From: Pholiota molesta
Lineage: Eukaryota; Basidiomycota; Agaricomycetes; Agaricales; Strophariaceae
DNA: 64,000 bases
Reading direction: 5' to 3'
Assembly: GCA_014925825.1 (NCBI GenBank)
Contig: JACGCK010000056.1
Coordinates: 62,001 to 126,000 of the forward strand
The position numbers and the translations under genes were made by a program. The notes under the pieces were generated by a model that was not told the DNA's origin, ran no database searches, and saw nothing but the letters and a program-made list of their open reading frames with translations. Positions 38,817 to 48,763 of the stretch are shown here, one piece after another; position 1 is the stretch's first letter; each line of letters starts with the position of its first letter.

Positions 38817-39839
38817 TCACTTCCTACCAAGGCGCTTACTTCCAATGCTCGACAACGCCTGCTTGCCGGCGAAAACAGTAGGGATAGTAAGGATGGCGCC
38901 GTACAACAGGACGTCGCCGAGTTTGAGGTCGACCCAGTACCAGAACAGGAGACCCTCGAAGGCTCCGAGGGAGAGGATGAACGGCAGGATGCTTGGTGAC
39001 AAGAGATGCGCAGGGCGAGGGGCGACTTGGGACCACTGTTTAAGTTTTTCACGGGGATGTTAGTCGTTTGGGGCGTTGCGAAAGTTAGAATCAGAACGTA
39101 CGAGGCCTAACAGGATTGCCCAAGGTGCGAGGACGACGGCCGCGGATACGGCGGAGATGAAGCGGGGAGGCAGCTTGTTTTCAGGGCGGAATGTGTGTTG
39201 GATCTCTGGAAGGGGGTGGTATGTCGCTTCCAGGGGGTGTTGGGGAGCAGGTTGCGAACGAGGGAGAATGAGATCGAACAGTTCAATTGACAAGGGGTCG
39301 TGTTGGGAGGAACCGATGATAAGGCTGACTTTTAGTGGGTCGCTGTTCGGTGTTGGGGGCAGCGAAAGAGGAGGCTTTGAGGGGTTCTATGATACCGTCA
39401 TAGATTAATCATAAATTCCTGCGACGCTTGGAACAGTATATACGTACAAGCTCGAATTTGGCTTTTCCACCTGGAGTAACGCGAATTGGTTGAATTCCCT
39501 CCTCATGGGTGTTCTCGTCATAGAATCTGAGGAACGTTTGGTGGGGCTGCACGCCCTTTCCTGTTTCCTTGTCCACAACTTGGAATGTGAGTTTAAGGGT
39601 ATCCTTCGGTTCCAGTGTCACCGGAGTCAAGGACTTGTGCGTAAGCGAAACTCTATAATGTATATGCATTACAATTAGCACCAATATACTACTGAGAAAG
39701 GTGTCATCTTGACCACGCACGGTTCTGAGAGGTATTGCGAGCCCGTGAAGTCCGTCACCGTGAATCGAGGGGACTGCAAAGTCAGGACGGAAGCCTGCGT
39801 TGCTGCAATGAGCAGCAATACAGGAGCAAGAGAGAGCAT
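38817..39839 (-). CDS. SWP1: Ribophorin II / Swp1, oligosaccharyltransferase subunit
   Basis: Exons 39839-39721, 39652-39448, 39386-39102 and 39035-38817 give 276 codons (275 aa), close to yeast Swp1. The start encodes a signal peptide (MLSLAPVLLLIAATQAS). The lumenal part contains LEPKDTLKLTFQVVDKETGKG and HQTFLRFYDENTHEEGI, typical of the ribophorin II beta-rich domain. The C-terminus has FRPENKLPPRF followed by three membrane segments (AVVLAPWAILLGLV; LPFILSLGAFEGLLFWYWV; VLLYGAILTIPTVFAG). It sits in the ER membrane as part of the complex that transfers glycans to Asn. It neighbours mannose-trimming GH47 genes, but that is probably chance. Confidence 0.93.
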
Positions 39840-40116
39840 AATGACGAGAACGGTGGAGAAAGCAGGTTAGAGGACTTGGCCACCGTCGACTCTGACGTGT
39901 TTGGACACGATATCCCGTGAGAGCAAGCATTGCCGCCGGTTGTTTGCCGCATCCCACTGATGCAAACTCAATCATTACTTCCATTCTGACCACCCAGAGT
40001 ACATAAGTTAGTTTCACGAAGAATTCCGGCAGGCTACAGCGGTTTCTGACCAAAAGTAAAACACGAGCCCAGGATTTCAACGAAAAAAAAAAGCAGAAGA
40101 AAAAAAAGAACAGTCA
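39840..40116. other. Promoter of the Swp1-like gene and tRNA terminator
   Basis: Short spacer. Near 40082-40109 the plus strand has long A runs, which on the minus strand are T runs just downstream of the tRNA-Cys gene and serve as Pol III terminators. Confidence 0.5.
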
Positions 40117-40200
40117 GTCCCGACGGTGGTTCGAACACCGGACCCTGCGATAGGTGGTTACACACTGCAATCGCATGCTATACCACTTAGCTATCGAGAC
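40117..40200 (-). tRNA. tRNA-Cys(GCA) with a 13-nt intron, copy 1
   Basis: The minus strand folds as a cloverleaf. The acceptor GTCTCGA pairs with TCGGGAC, the D-arm is GCTA/TAGC, the anticodon stem TGCGA/TCGCA, and the T-arm CGGTG-TTCGAAC-CACCG. The anticodon GCA lies at 40168-40166. The anticodon loop is 20 nt, i.e. a 13-nt intron after position 37. Mature length is 71 nt plus CCA. Confidence 0.93.
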
Positions 40201-40734
40201 GACGCAAGCCACTCTACATTAGACAATATTGTCATTCGCTAAATATGACTCCTCGCTTGGCTCTGTCTTTCGGACTCTTTCCTTGGTTTTCCTTGGGTTT
40301 TCCTTTGTCGGTCATGCTCTCAACTTCACATCTCCTACTTCCCATTGTTAATCTGTTCAAGTGCGCGTGGTTGTTCTCTCTATGGGCAAGATCGTCAAAC
40401 ATGCCAGTGCTCGTTTCTACCCAATTTTGCACTCTTCACGCATCGCGATTGCCAGTGGCCATGCTTGATGAACGAATTCAAAAGCTTGACATTGACAAGG
40501 CTGTACCAACCTCAGCTATGAAGATCAGCTATTATTAGCACCTAGGATAGGCAGGAGGTGCTGAACGTGTGCTATGCGTGCTACGCTATAGCCTTGCCCC
40601 AGACTGCCCGTTCCCTACAGCAATATACGCGCTTGCGCCAGACACCTCCAACCTCACAAGATTCAAACGCATTGCATACACTACCATCTCAAGCCATCTC
40701 AAGTGATTGAATCAGTACGTTGGTCACAAGCGCG
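40201..40734. other. Spacer upstream of the NACHT gene
   Basis: A 97-codon frame begins at an ATG at 40245 and is rich in Leu/Phe, but it shows no motif and does not join the NACHT exon. I do not call it a gene. The rest holds the NACHT gene's promoter. Confidence 0.4.
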
Positions 40735-42024
40735 ATGCTTGTTGAAGGTATGGCCACTTATTACTCGGGAATCTGAAGCGCGCGTCAACTTCCATCACTC
40801 TCAGAACTTGCCCTCCTTCGCTCGAAAGTATCCGTAGGAGCACTACACAACTCTGGCGAGCGCCATGATGCGCCGAGATGCCACCCGGGCACCCGAGTTG
40901 GTATTCAGGACGATATCATGAAATGGCTCGACGACGTTGACGATCCCCAGCTCGTGCTATGGATGCACGGTTCTGAAGGGGTGGGCAAGAATGCCCTAGC
41001 ACACGCAATCGCCAGCCTATGTTATGACTTGACACCACGTCGACTCGCGGGCGCGTTTTTTCTTTCACACACTGCGGCCGCTCAGTCTGGACGGGGCGAT
41101 GAGAAACGACTGGTGCCTACACTCGCATACCAGATGGCAATGAACATTCCCTACCTCGAGCGGCATATCGCCATTGCTATCGCAAGAAATAGACTGATTT
41201 TTGAATTGGATCTCGAGACGCAGATCAAGGAACTCATTATCGGCCCTCTTACCGACCTCTCTGATGAAACTTCCAACAAAATCCACCCAATGATTTTCGT
41301 ATTTGACGCTCTCGACGAGTGTCTTTCTACTTCGGGTCAGGCGCACATCGTCCAGGCTTTCGTCACGGCTATGAAGCAAATGCAGCACAAAATCCCCCAC
41401 AAATTATTGATCACGAGCCGGCCGGAATTCAGTGTCAAGTCGATCTTCGCGGCCGATGAAATCTCGCCTCTTGTTCGCTCTGTATCTCTAGACGACGAAT
41501 ATGGAGCGCAAGAAGACATCCGAAAATTCTTAGTGGACAGCTTTGCACGTTTGAGAAAGACGTACCCATCGCCGGGCATCTTTCCACCAATTTGGCCGGA
41601 AGACGACGACATCGAAATCCTCGTTTGGAGGGCCTCCGGCCTGTTTATTCACGCATCTGCAATGCTGAACTACATCCAAGAGGACTGCGATTATCCTGTC
41701 CCCCGTCTGCAAACCATCGTTGAACTAGCTTTCCACGATTTTTGTTCGGACTTCCAAAGTAACGATGACCCCCATGATGTTTCTTTGGATGATGTCTTCG
41801 AAGGCAAACAGCAAGTTCCGTACTATCGTGACGAGACGTATGTATGTGTTCCTTGGTCGGTTGGCCCATCAATATATTCATCGTACGTCGAACTTCCACC
41901 ACAGTCAAATCACATAATTCAAATCTTTTGCAGGTGTATTGCTCCATTGCTACGATATGGATACAATAAAGAGAAAACTGGGGGCCTTTTTGATTACTTT
42001 TGGGGCCACCGGCCATTATTTTAA
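40735..42024 (+). CDS. NACHT-type NTPase, short form with altered P-loop
   Basis: Exons 40735-40747, 40838-41837 and 41934-42024 encode 367 aa. The last intron (96 nt) is also open if retained. The start is followed by ALHNSGERHD and CHPGTR, the usual lead-in of Agaricomycete NACHT proteins. The P-loop reads GSEGVGKNA: the Ser/Thr that normally follows the Lys is Asn. Walker B is MIFVFDALDEC, and LLITSRPE follows as sensor. The protein stops after the NTPase core, lacking the WD40, ankyrin or TPR repeats usually found C-terminal, and the N-terminal effector domain is absent. It may be a remnant, a regulatory short form or a truncated allele of a fungal NOD-like receptor. Confidence 0.75.
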
Positions 42025-42421
42025 CTATTTCGGCCCACCTATAGATGCCATGTTGGCGTTTGGTATGGGAGTACTTACTTTCATTTATGCTTAGTGATAC
42101 AGCTTTGACGAGTGTTGTATTTTATTTTTCAGATAGCAGCCGTAGAGCAGCTTCTGCCATTTTGCTTCAAAGTAGTCATTTTTTATTTCTGCTGCACAAT
42201 TAGATGGCTATTCATTGATGATCTTTAGTCGAATGCCAGATCTGTCGACTTTCCGCCTTTATATGCATTAAGCTGGAATGCACGCAGTAGAGTCTGTAAA
42301 AACAATCGAAATGCAGTCAAGACTCAGAATAGTCTACCAGAATAAAATTTAAATTTGAGGCAATGCCGAACGGGAATGCATAGTGGCATTCCGACACAAA
42401 AAACAACGAACGGAGGGCGAA
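42025..42421. other. Intergenic, no gene seen
   Basis: Spacer between the NACHT gene and the second tRNA-Cys gene, AT-rich. The A6 run near 42399 is the minus-strand T run that ends the tRNA transcript. Confidence 0.5.
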
Positions 42422-42505
42422 GTCCCGACGGTGGTTCGAACACCGGACCCTGCGATAGGTGATTACACACTGCAATCGCATGCTATACCACTTAGCTATC
42501 GAGAC
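42422..42505 (-). tRNA. tRNA-Cys(GCA) with a 13-nt intron, copy 2
   Basis: Identical to the copy at 40117-40200 in every stem and loop. The only difference I see is one base inside the intron. The anticodon GCA lies at 42473-42471. It is head to head with the Rpn3 gene, about 113 bp away. Confidence 0.93.
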
Positions 42506-42618
42506 GACGTAAGTCAGCAAATACATATAAATAGATGGCGCTGAGACTGATGTGGACGCGACGCGTCACCTCCGCCTAAATTCGATCTGACGCACGCCCA
42601 CCTCTTCCACAATCCACC

Positions 42619-44345
42619 ATGCTCGACGTTGAAATGAAACCTGCAGAGGACAAGACCTCGACAGAAAAGGCCACGACGGACCAGAAACCCGCGCCCATCT
42701 CCCCTGTTGCAGAAATCAAGAGCAATGTCGCGCTCATCGACCGAGCGGTGTCCACTCTTGAGCCCCGCTTCATCCATCGTGTTCTCCGCACGCTGACGGC
42801 CCTGCGCAAGCGTCTCGACGACTCGGTTCTCCGGAATGCAATCGAATCTATCTATGGAAAAGGTCTGGTGTTCAGGCTTAGATTTGGTATTGCACCCTGA
42901 TCAAATGGCGATTCGCAATAGATAATTCGGCGAAGAAATCTCTACTCGCATGGCTTCCTTCAGCTCCCGCTGGAGATCAGTCGATGGATGTCGACTCATC
43001 AGCAAAGGCCTCAGCTGCTGAAGTTAGCCCTGAAGCCGAGATGTATATCCGCCTTCTCATTCTCAACCACCTGCTCACATCGGAGGATACACAAGAGAAG
43101 GCCCTGGAACTGGCTAATGAGACCGTGGAGAAGATGCAATCTCTGAATCGCCGTAGCATGGACGCCATCGCTGCCAAGATTTGGTACGCGGTTGACCGTG
43201 CATATGAACTCGCTGGTGAAATTTCTGACGCCCGACCGTGAGTCCCTGGCTTCTTTGTCTTAACGCTAGAAATCTAATAACCGTCTCCTTGGTTAGCCTC
43301 TTCCTCGCCGCTCAACGGACGGCATCTCTTCGTCACGATGACGAAGCCCAAGCCGCCTTAATAAACTGCCTTCTACGGAGTTATATCAGCTACAACCTGT
43401 ACGACCAAGCCGACAAATTGGTGTCGAAAACCACCTTCCCTGCCTCTGCAAGCAATGCCCAGTTTGCGCGATACCACTACTACCTTGGACGTATCAGGGC
43501 CGTCCAGCTCAATTACACTGAAGCACACACCAACTTGCAACAGGCGATTCGACGCGCGCCGCCGGCGAAGACCGCGCCTGGCTTTTACCAGGCCGTCCAT
43601 AAATACTTTGTCGTTGTTGAGCTCCTGATGGGCGATATTCCCGACCGGTCTTTATTCCGCCACGTCGTGCTAGAGAAGGCTTTGACCGCGTACTTCGACA
43701 TCGTTAAAGGTGTGTTGTTTGTTTCCCGAATAACTTTTCGCGTACTGACCCGGGTTACTTTTCTAGCTGTTCGCACTGGCTCTCTCGCCCAATTCCAAAC
43801 CACCCTCGCTAAACATTCGGCTCAATTCGAAGAGGACAACACATACACTCTTATACTCCGCCTGCGACAAAATGTCATCAAGACCGGTATCCGAAGACTG
43901 TCTCTGTCATATTCACGTATATCCCTGCGTGATATCTGCGTGAAGCTCAACCTGGATTCCGAAGAAGACGCTGAATACATCGTCGGCAAGGCCATCCGCG
44001 ACGGCGTCATCGAGGGCCGAATCGTGCACGAGAACGGCTGGATGGAGTGCGGGACGCAGAAGAGCGGCTACGGCCCTGAAGTCAGCGAGGTGTTCGGACG
44101 GCGCATTGCATTCTGTTTGGATCTGCACAACCAGAGTGTGAAGGTGGGCTGATGTTTCTCTCTGTTTCTCGAATATTTGGTATGCTCACGAATGGAACGA
44201 AATCTTGCAGGCCATGCGGTACCCACTCAACGCACACCGGAAAGAATTGGCTGCTGCGGAAGGAGCGAGGGAACGGGAGAAGGAGCTGGCCAAGGAGATT
44301 CAAGATGGGGATTTGGATGATGAGGACCTTGGCGGTGATTTCTAG
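42619..44345 (+). CDS. RPN3: 26S proteasome regulatory subunit Rpn3 (PSMD3)
   Basis: Exons 42619-42862, 42922-43237, 43297-43709, 43767-44143 and 44211-44345 sum to 495 codons (494 aa), the usual size. Landmarks: the helical TPR-like block with LVSKTTFP and RYHYYLGRIRAVQLNYTEA; GFYQAVHKYFVVVELLMGDIP; then the PCI domain with LILRLRQNVIKTGIRRLSLS, YSRISLRDICVKL and AEYIVGKAIRDGVIEG. The C-terminus is charged (ELAKEIQDGDLDDEDL). Rpn3 is a lid subunit that helps hold the Rpn11 deubiquitinase on the proteasome. The promoter is short and shared with a divergent tRNA gene. Intact. Confidence 0.96.
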
Positions 44346-44652
44346 TTTCAACTTTCCAATTGAGCTTGCTTTTTTTGTAGTGTGGTAGACGCTGTACCCC
44401 AACAACTGGATTAAACTTTTCCCTTGCCTTTCATAGACTCGAATATTGAATCAATGTAGCATATTTCATTATTGGCTAGGGACAAAGTTGGCCTGCTGAA
44501 GGTACAACTGCTGACGTAAGTGAGCTTTAACGCCGTCGCGTTGCGGGCCGACTTGTGGCCGACTCTTTCCTTGTCATGAACTTTGAACGTTGAACGTCGT
44601 CGACTACCCTCAGCACGCGTATTTGTAGTTTGAATTCTACAATTCTTCAATA
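44346..44652. other. Short intergenic spacer
   Basis: Three-prime end of Rpn3 and promoter of the NDUFAF2-like gene, both plus strand. No gene seen. Confidence 0.5.
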
Positions 44653-45714
44653 ATGTCGTTTCTCAAAAGGTTTTGGAATGTCATCCGGAATCCCGTGAGT
44701 GTCTTGCCAAATGTCTTTTGGTTACATGCTCAAAACTCATATAGCCCTCGGTATTCTAGGTTCGTTATGTCGGGAAAGATTTAGAAGGTATACGCTGTTG
44801 GAACATCTTTTCCACTTGCGCTTTTGGACCTTATGCTGTAGTATTTAGGGAACACGTTCTATGAAACGAAGTCGTTAAATGGTTGGTCTACGTGTGCAGA
44901 CTTTCTTCAAAGCAGGTTGACTTACTCGTTTTATTAGATCCTACTATAACCAAAAGGACTGTGCAATACTCGGACCCAGAGGATGTGTGGAAATATATTG
45001 GTGGTGGAAGACGGCTTGCTAGTGCGTGTAGCTTCCTTCTCTGCTTATTCGACTTCTCATTCGCAATACGGTTGCACAGTTCAATGGTCTGCATGGCTCA
45101 CTCATACACGGAAACACCCACCTACCATTCAAGTATGTGAAACTCGCTCTAGTATCTCTTTTTTCCACGTCTCATGAGGCATGTAGGAACTACAAGCCGA
45201 CATGGCGCGCCGACAGCGTGTTCTGGCAAATGCAGCGATAATCGAAGCCCGGGACAGGGCGGAATCTGAGCAGATGCTCAGGATACGACAGCAAGGTGCG
45301 CAACAGGCGCTGGAAGACGCCGCTTCAGCTACGAGTGCAAGGTCCCTCTCCGGCCCCGAAACGGAATCTACTCCTGCGACGGCAGGCACTCCCACGCCGG
45401 CTGCAAATGCTACTGCATCGTCTCCCGAGGCCGCTCCCACAGAAACAAGCATCGATTCAACATCGAAAGAGAGTACGGAGAAGATCAAGGTCCTGCCACC
45501 CGCCTTCCTGACACCTTCCACTCCCCGAAAATCGAAATCATCTGCGCCTTTCGCTTTGCCCTCTTTGCAGGAAGCCGAAGCCAAGGACACTGCCGCTCAA
45601 GAACAGCAACCGGGCAGTGGCGAGCACAAGAAGACTTCACAACCTTCGCCCTGGAGGTCAAAAGCTGTCCCCGAGACGGAGAGTTGGACACCAAAAGCGA
45701 GATCGAGAGGTTGA
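44653..45714 (+). CDS. NDUFAF2/mimitin-like complex I assembly factor
   Basis: Exons 44653-44694, 44760-44787, 44849-44881, 44938-45021, 45080-45132 and 45187-45714 sum to 256 codons (255 aa). The N-terminal 110 residues match the B17.2/NDUFA12-NDUFAF2 family: VGKDLEGNTFYE, KRTVQY, DPEDVWKYIGGGRRL, QWSAWLTHTRKHPPT and an ELQADMARRQRV stretch. The family helps build NADH:ubiquinone oxidoreductase in mitochondria. The rest is a long disordered Ser/Thr/Ala/Pro tail, as in fungal NDUFAF2-like proteins rather than in the short structural subunit. The early exons are small (28 and 33 nt). Confidence 0.88.
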
Positions 45715-45941
45715 GCATGGGGAATATGTTTGACTACAATATATTTAATGGTGTGTATCGTTTTTCTTCTGATGACTGGCCTGTGTGCGAACTCATTTAA
45801 GAAGTTGATTTGATATCGAGAGAAATGTTCATGACATGTGTGCTTAAGGATAGGTATAGACTGGGTATAGAGATCTGAGCGATGTGAAGCCAAGAAACCA
45901 ACGCTTCGACGCCTTCCGACGTCTTCGGATGTATATATGTC

Positions 45942-46372
45942 CTACCCACGGGGCGGTCTAGTAGGACCAGTAACTGGTCGCTTGACGGGAGCGCGAGGCA
46001 TTCCGCTAAAGAAATTTTGTTTGAAATCAGGAAACGCTGATTGCTGAGACTTTGCAAGAATACATACCCGTCCCACTTAGGCATGTCATCATCTTCCTCT
46101 TCTTCGTCGTCCTCTTCTTCCTCGCCGTACTCTTCCTCGTCGTCTTCCTCCTCTTCTTCTGTCTGGTCTTTCTGGTCTTCTATGTCATCCGTCGATGTCG
46201 AGGCATCTTCTAATCGATAGGTCAGCTCAACAATCTCCAAGCTCTATCAATCGTTCAATTGCTTACTAGTGTTAGTGGCTACAGCGGCGGTAGTTCCCTC
46301 TGTAGTTGTGGCCGTGGGGCCTGCTGAAGGCTCCGTCGCTGCCTTGGTCTCGACTTTGGAAGAGGAACTCAT
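45942..46372 (-). CDS. Acidic Pro/Arg-tail small protein, copy A
   Basis: Exons 46372-46267, 46209-46068 and 46005-45942 encode 103 aa. It opens with MSSSSKVETKAATEP, has a Thr/Ala-rich linker, then a run of about 35 mostly Glu/Asp residues. Exon 2 ends at DMPKWDG, and exon 3 encodes only the basic tail GGMPRAPVKRPVTGP plus RPPRG. Intron 2 falls exactly between the acidic and basic parts, as in every paralog here. I do not recognise the family. Charge segregation (acidic run, basic tail) is known in histone chaperone-like and nucleolar proteins, so a nuclear role is possible. It could also be a ligand for a Pro-binding domain. It is convergent with the NDUFAF2-like gene. Confidence 0.75.
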
Positions 46373-46445
46373 GGTGGGTTGGGTATGTACGGTGTGGGAG
46401 CGATGCCGATTTAACTCTGAAGCTAGCTTTGGATGAATTGCTCCC

Positions 46446-46456
46446 CGTTATATACT
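46446..46456 (-). promoter_or_regulatory. TATA-like box of acidic gene A
   Basis: The minus strand reads AGTATATAACG about 75 bp upstream of the ATG at 46372. The position and form match TATA-like stretches before paralogs B and C. Confidence 0.45.
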
Positions 46457-46631
46457 GGGGTAAATCATCGCGTCTTATCTTGATCATCCGGGGCTTTAAT
46501 GTGGCGATGTCATGTCACATTGTTAAAGCAATGTTCGATCGGTAGCAGTGCGGAGCGGTGCAAAGCAAATAGTTCTCGCGGTGACGCGGTCTCTTGTGCG
46601 TCTCTGGCTCTATTGTTCCGATATGTTCGTC

Positions 46632-46647
46632 CTCGAAACGTGCGCTC
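46632..46647. promoter_or_regulatory. Conserved upstream 16-mer, gene A
   Basis: CTCGAAACGTGCGCTC, repeated with at most one change upstream of paralogs B (48375) and C (47507). It lies about 260 bp from the ATG of copy A. Confidence 0.5.
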
Positions 46648-46959
46648 ACGTAACCATTTACTAGACGCCCAACTGCGGTCGGGGAATGGCAGCTGCCACA
46701 GGGCAATTGTTCGCGATCTCATGATAACTCGATAACACAAAGTCAGTTCCGCCCTTGGATGTGATATTTTATGATTAGGTATAACTGAATGATGCGACAG
46801 AGAAATAAAAGAAAGAAGCTTCCAACGTATTTTTGGCTCATCCCGACCGGCGGTAAATGGCCTGGTGTATTGCCCATATGCGTTGGTTCAGCGATCGTCC
46901 TCAACACGGGGCCTACCATGGCCACCAACACTGATTCGCTTGACATTGCGAGCCACTGT

Positions 46960-47325
46960 GTGTACAGCTCGAGCGCGAGGCATTCCACTTGGGAAAATTC
47001 ATTTAGAATGATGAATTGTTGAACAGCTGCAAAATAATGTATCGATCCCATTTAGTTTCATCCTCAGTGTCCTCATCCTCTTCTTCCCATTCCTCGTCTT
47101 CCTCTTCATTTTCTTAATCGCCGTCTTCTTCGATATCTTCCTCGTCTTGGGCATTCTCACCTTCCGTATCTTTGATTACTGTTTTGGGGGCTTCTTCTAT
47201 TCGATAGGTCAGGTTATTAATCTCCGCGCGTTGGTACTTGCTGGTGCTGGTCGCATCAGTAACAGTTGCCTCTTGACTGAAGGCTCAGTCTCAGCCTTGG
47301 CTTCGACATCGAAAGAGGAGCTCAT
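46960..47325 (-). pseudogene. Acidic Pro/Arg-tail small protein, copy C (broken)
   Basis: A start matching the other copies (MSSS..VEAKAETEPS) lies at 47325. The reading frame then slips in the Thr-rich linker. The acidic run, visible on the minus strand about 47150-47062, carries a TAA stop at 47116-47114. A KWDR remnant lies near 47045. The downstream exon keeps GMPRAR at about 46990-46966 but then diverges. The order matches copies A and B, so this is a decayed tandem duplicate. Confidence 0.7.
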
Positions 47326-47384
47326 AATCTGTGTGGTATGGAATGTGCGTGGTGTATACTTTAACAAACCAATTTCAGCGCTTA

Positions 47385-47397
47385 CCCCTTTTATGGG
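47385..47397 (-). promoter_or_regulatory. TATA-like box before pseudogene C
   Basis: The minus strand reads CCCATAAAAGGGG some 60 bp upstream of the start at 47325. It aligns with the box before copy B. Confidence 0.45.
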
Positions 47398-47463
47398 CAG
47401 AGTGTCTTATCTTCATAACCATTCGGTTCTTATGCCATGTCGGAGGAAATGCGGAGCGATTCA

Positions 47464-47522
47464 GCGCGAAAAATAGACCTCGCTCCCAGTGCGTCTCTAT
47501 GTTCGTCTTGAAACGTGCGCTC
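47464..47522. promoter_or_regulatory. Conserved upstream block, gene C
   Basis: Contains GCGCGAAAAATAGACCTCGC and ends with the 16-mer at 47507-47522. The block aligns with 48331-48390 upstream of copy B. GCGCGAAA is an E2F/MBF-like word. Confidence 0.5.
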
Positions 47523-47721
47523 ACCCGCTCAGCACTTTTTAGCCTTAGGCGCCCGGTGTCAGGCCGGGGTTGACACACTCCACACGGTGACGATAACAAG
47601 CACCTAATCTAATACTTATCGTGATAAGGCAAATAACGCTCAAGAACATGGGTATCTTCAGAAAACTGAATGATGTGAAAAGAAATACAAGAATGAAGCC
47701 TCTAGACATCTGTGCAGATTG

Positions 47722-48199
47722 TCACTTTCCACCAGCAGGGGGGTAGTTACTGGAAGCATGGGGATTTCCACCAACAGGTCTAATACCAGCAACGGGTCGA
47801 CTGACGGGAGCGCGAGGCATTCCGCTAAAGAAGATCATTCAGAATCATGATATGCTGTATCATTGCAAGAGAAACATACCCGTCCCACTTAGGCATGTCC
47901 TCATCCTCTTCTTCCTCGTCATTATCTTCCGCATCTTCTTCTTCTTCTTCGTCGTCGTCGTCGTCAGCGTCTTCCTCTTCCTCGTCTTCCTCGACCTGGT
48001 CTGTCCTATCCGCACTGGGCGTGATCATTCTCTCAGCGGCTTCTGCTACTCGATGGGTCAGGTTATTGTTTTGGAAGGATTCCCAATACTCACTGGAGTT
48101 GGTCACCTCAACAGAAACCATGGTTGGCTCAGTGCTTGTGGCAACAGAGGTCGAAGGCTCTGTCGCAGTTTTGGTCTCGTCATTGGAAGAGGAGCTCAT
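47722..48199 (-). CDS. Acidic Pro/Arg-tail small protein, copy B
   Basis: Exons 48199-48094, 48045-47880 and 47824-47722 encode 124 aa. Exon 1 has the same length (106 nt) as copy A and starts MSSSSNDETKTATEP. The acidic run spans about 40 residues with many Glu/Asp. DMPKWDG ends exon 2, and exon 3 gives GGMPRAPVSRPVAG with a longer, Asn/Pro/Gly-ending tail. The 48-nt first intron is also open if not spliced. Intact. The acidic-exon/basic-exon split is kept. Function unknown. Confidence 0.75.
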
Positions 48200-48250
48200 A
48201 ATGTGTATGGTATGAAATCTGGAAATCCAAGACTTTGGGACTGCTATTCA

Positions 48251-48260
48251 CCCTTTTATA
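48251..48260 (-). promoter_or_regulatory. TATA box of acidic gene B
   Basis: The minus strand reads TATAAAAGGG about 52 bp upstream of the ATG at 48199, a good core-promoter match. Confidence 0.6.
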
Positions 48261-48330
48261 GAGCAAAGTATTTTATTTTCAGGACCATCCGGCTGGAATG
48301 CCAAGCTGTGGCAATGCGAAATGGCGCAAC

Positions 48331-48390
48331 GCGCGAAAAATAGACCTCGCTACCTGTGCATCTATGTGTTCTGCCTCGAAACGTGCGCTC
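48331..48390. promoter_or_regulatory. Conserved upstream block, gene B
   Basis: Starts with GCGCGAAAAATAGACCTCGC and ends CTCGAAACGTGCGCTC at 48375-48390. It matches the block upstream of copy C over about 60 bp, and the 16-mer recurs before copy A. Confidence 0.55.
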
Positions 48391-48763
48391 GCATCTGTAT
48401 GAATCTGGTTTTTAGACGCCCAGGGGTACGCGGCGAATACCAAGCCGCAAATGCGACAGGCAAGTGATCACGAGCTCATAATCTAACATCTCGAGAAGGC
48501 AACCTCTACCCGGTGGCATGGTATTGCGCATGGCTGACTGTTCCACTCCGCGCTCATAGGCGTTAGTAGAGCAAAGACTTTGCCTGCGTGTGACTAACTT
48601 CGCCTTTCCCATTCGCGCGCCGGAATTGGAGATGGAAGCGCTGATAATAGATTCGTTGAGAAAAGAATTAAAATTATGCACGGGACGTATGGAAGGGACA
48701 TTGCAAAGCCGTGGCGTAGTGGTGCTGGCAGCTGGTGCCACACCAAGAAGGTAGATTTATGTA

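Noticed and set aside
47847..48215. Plus-strand Ser-rich frame of 122 codons
   Set aside because: It is the reverse complement of the Asp/Glu run of acidic gene B.
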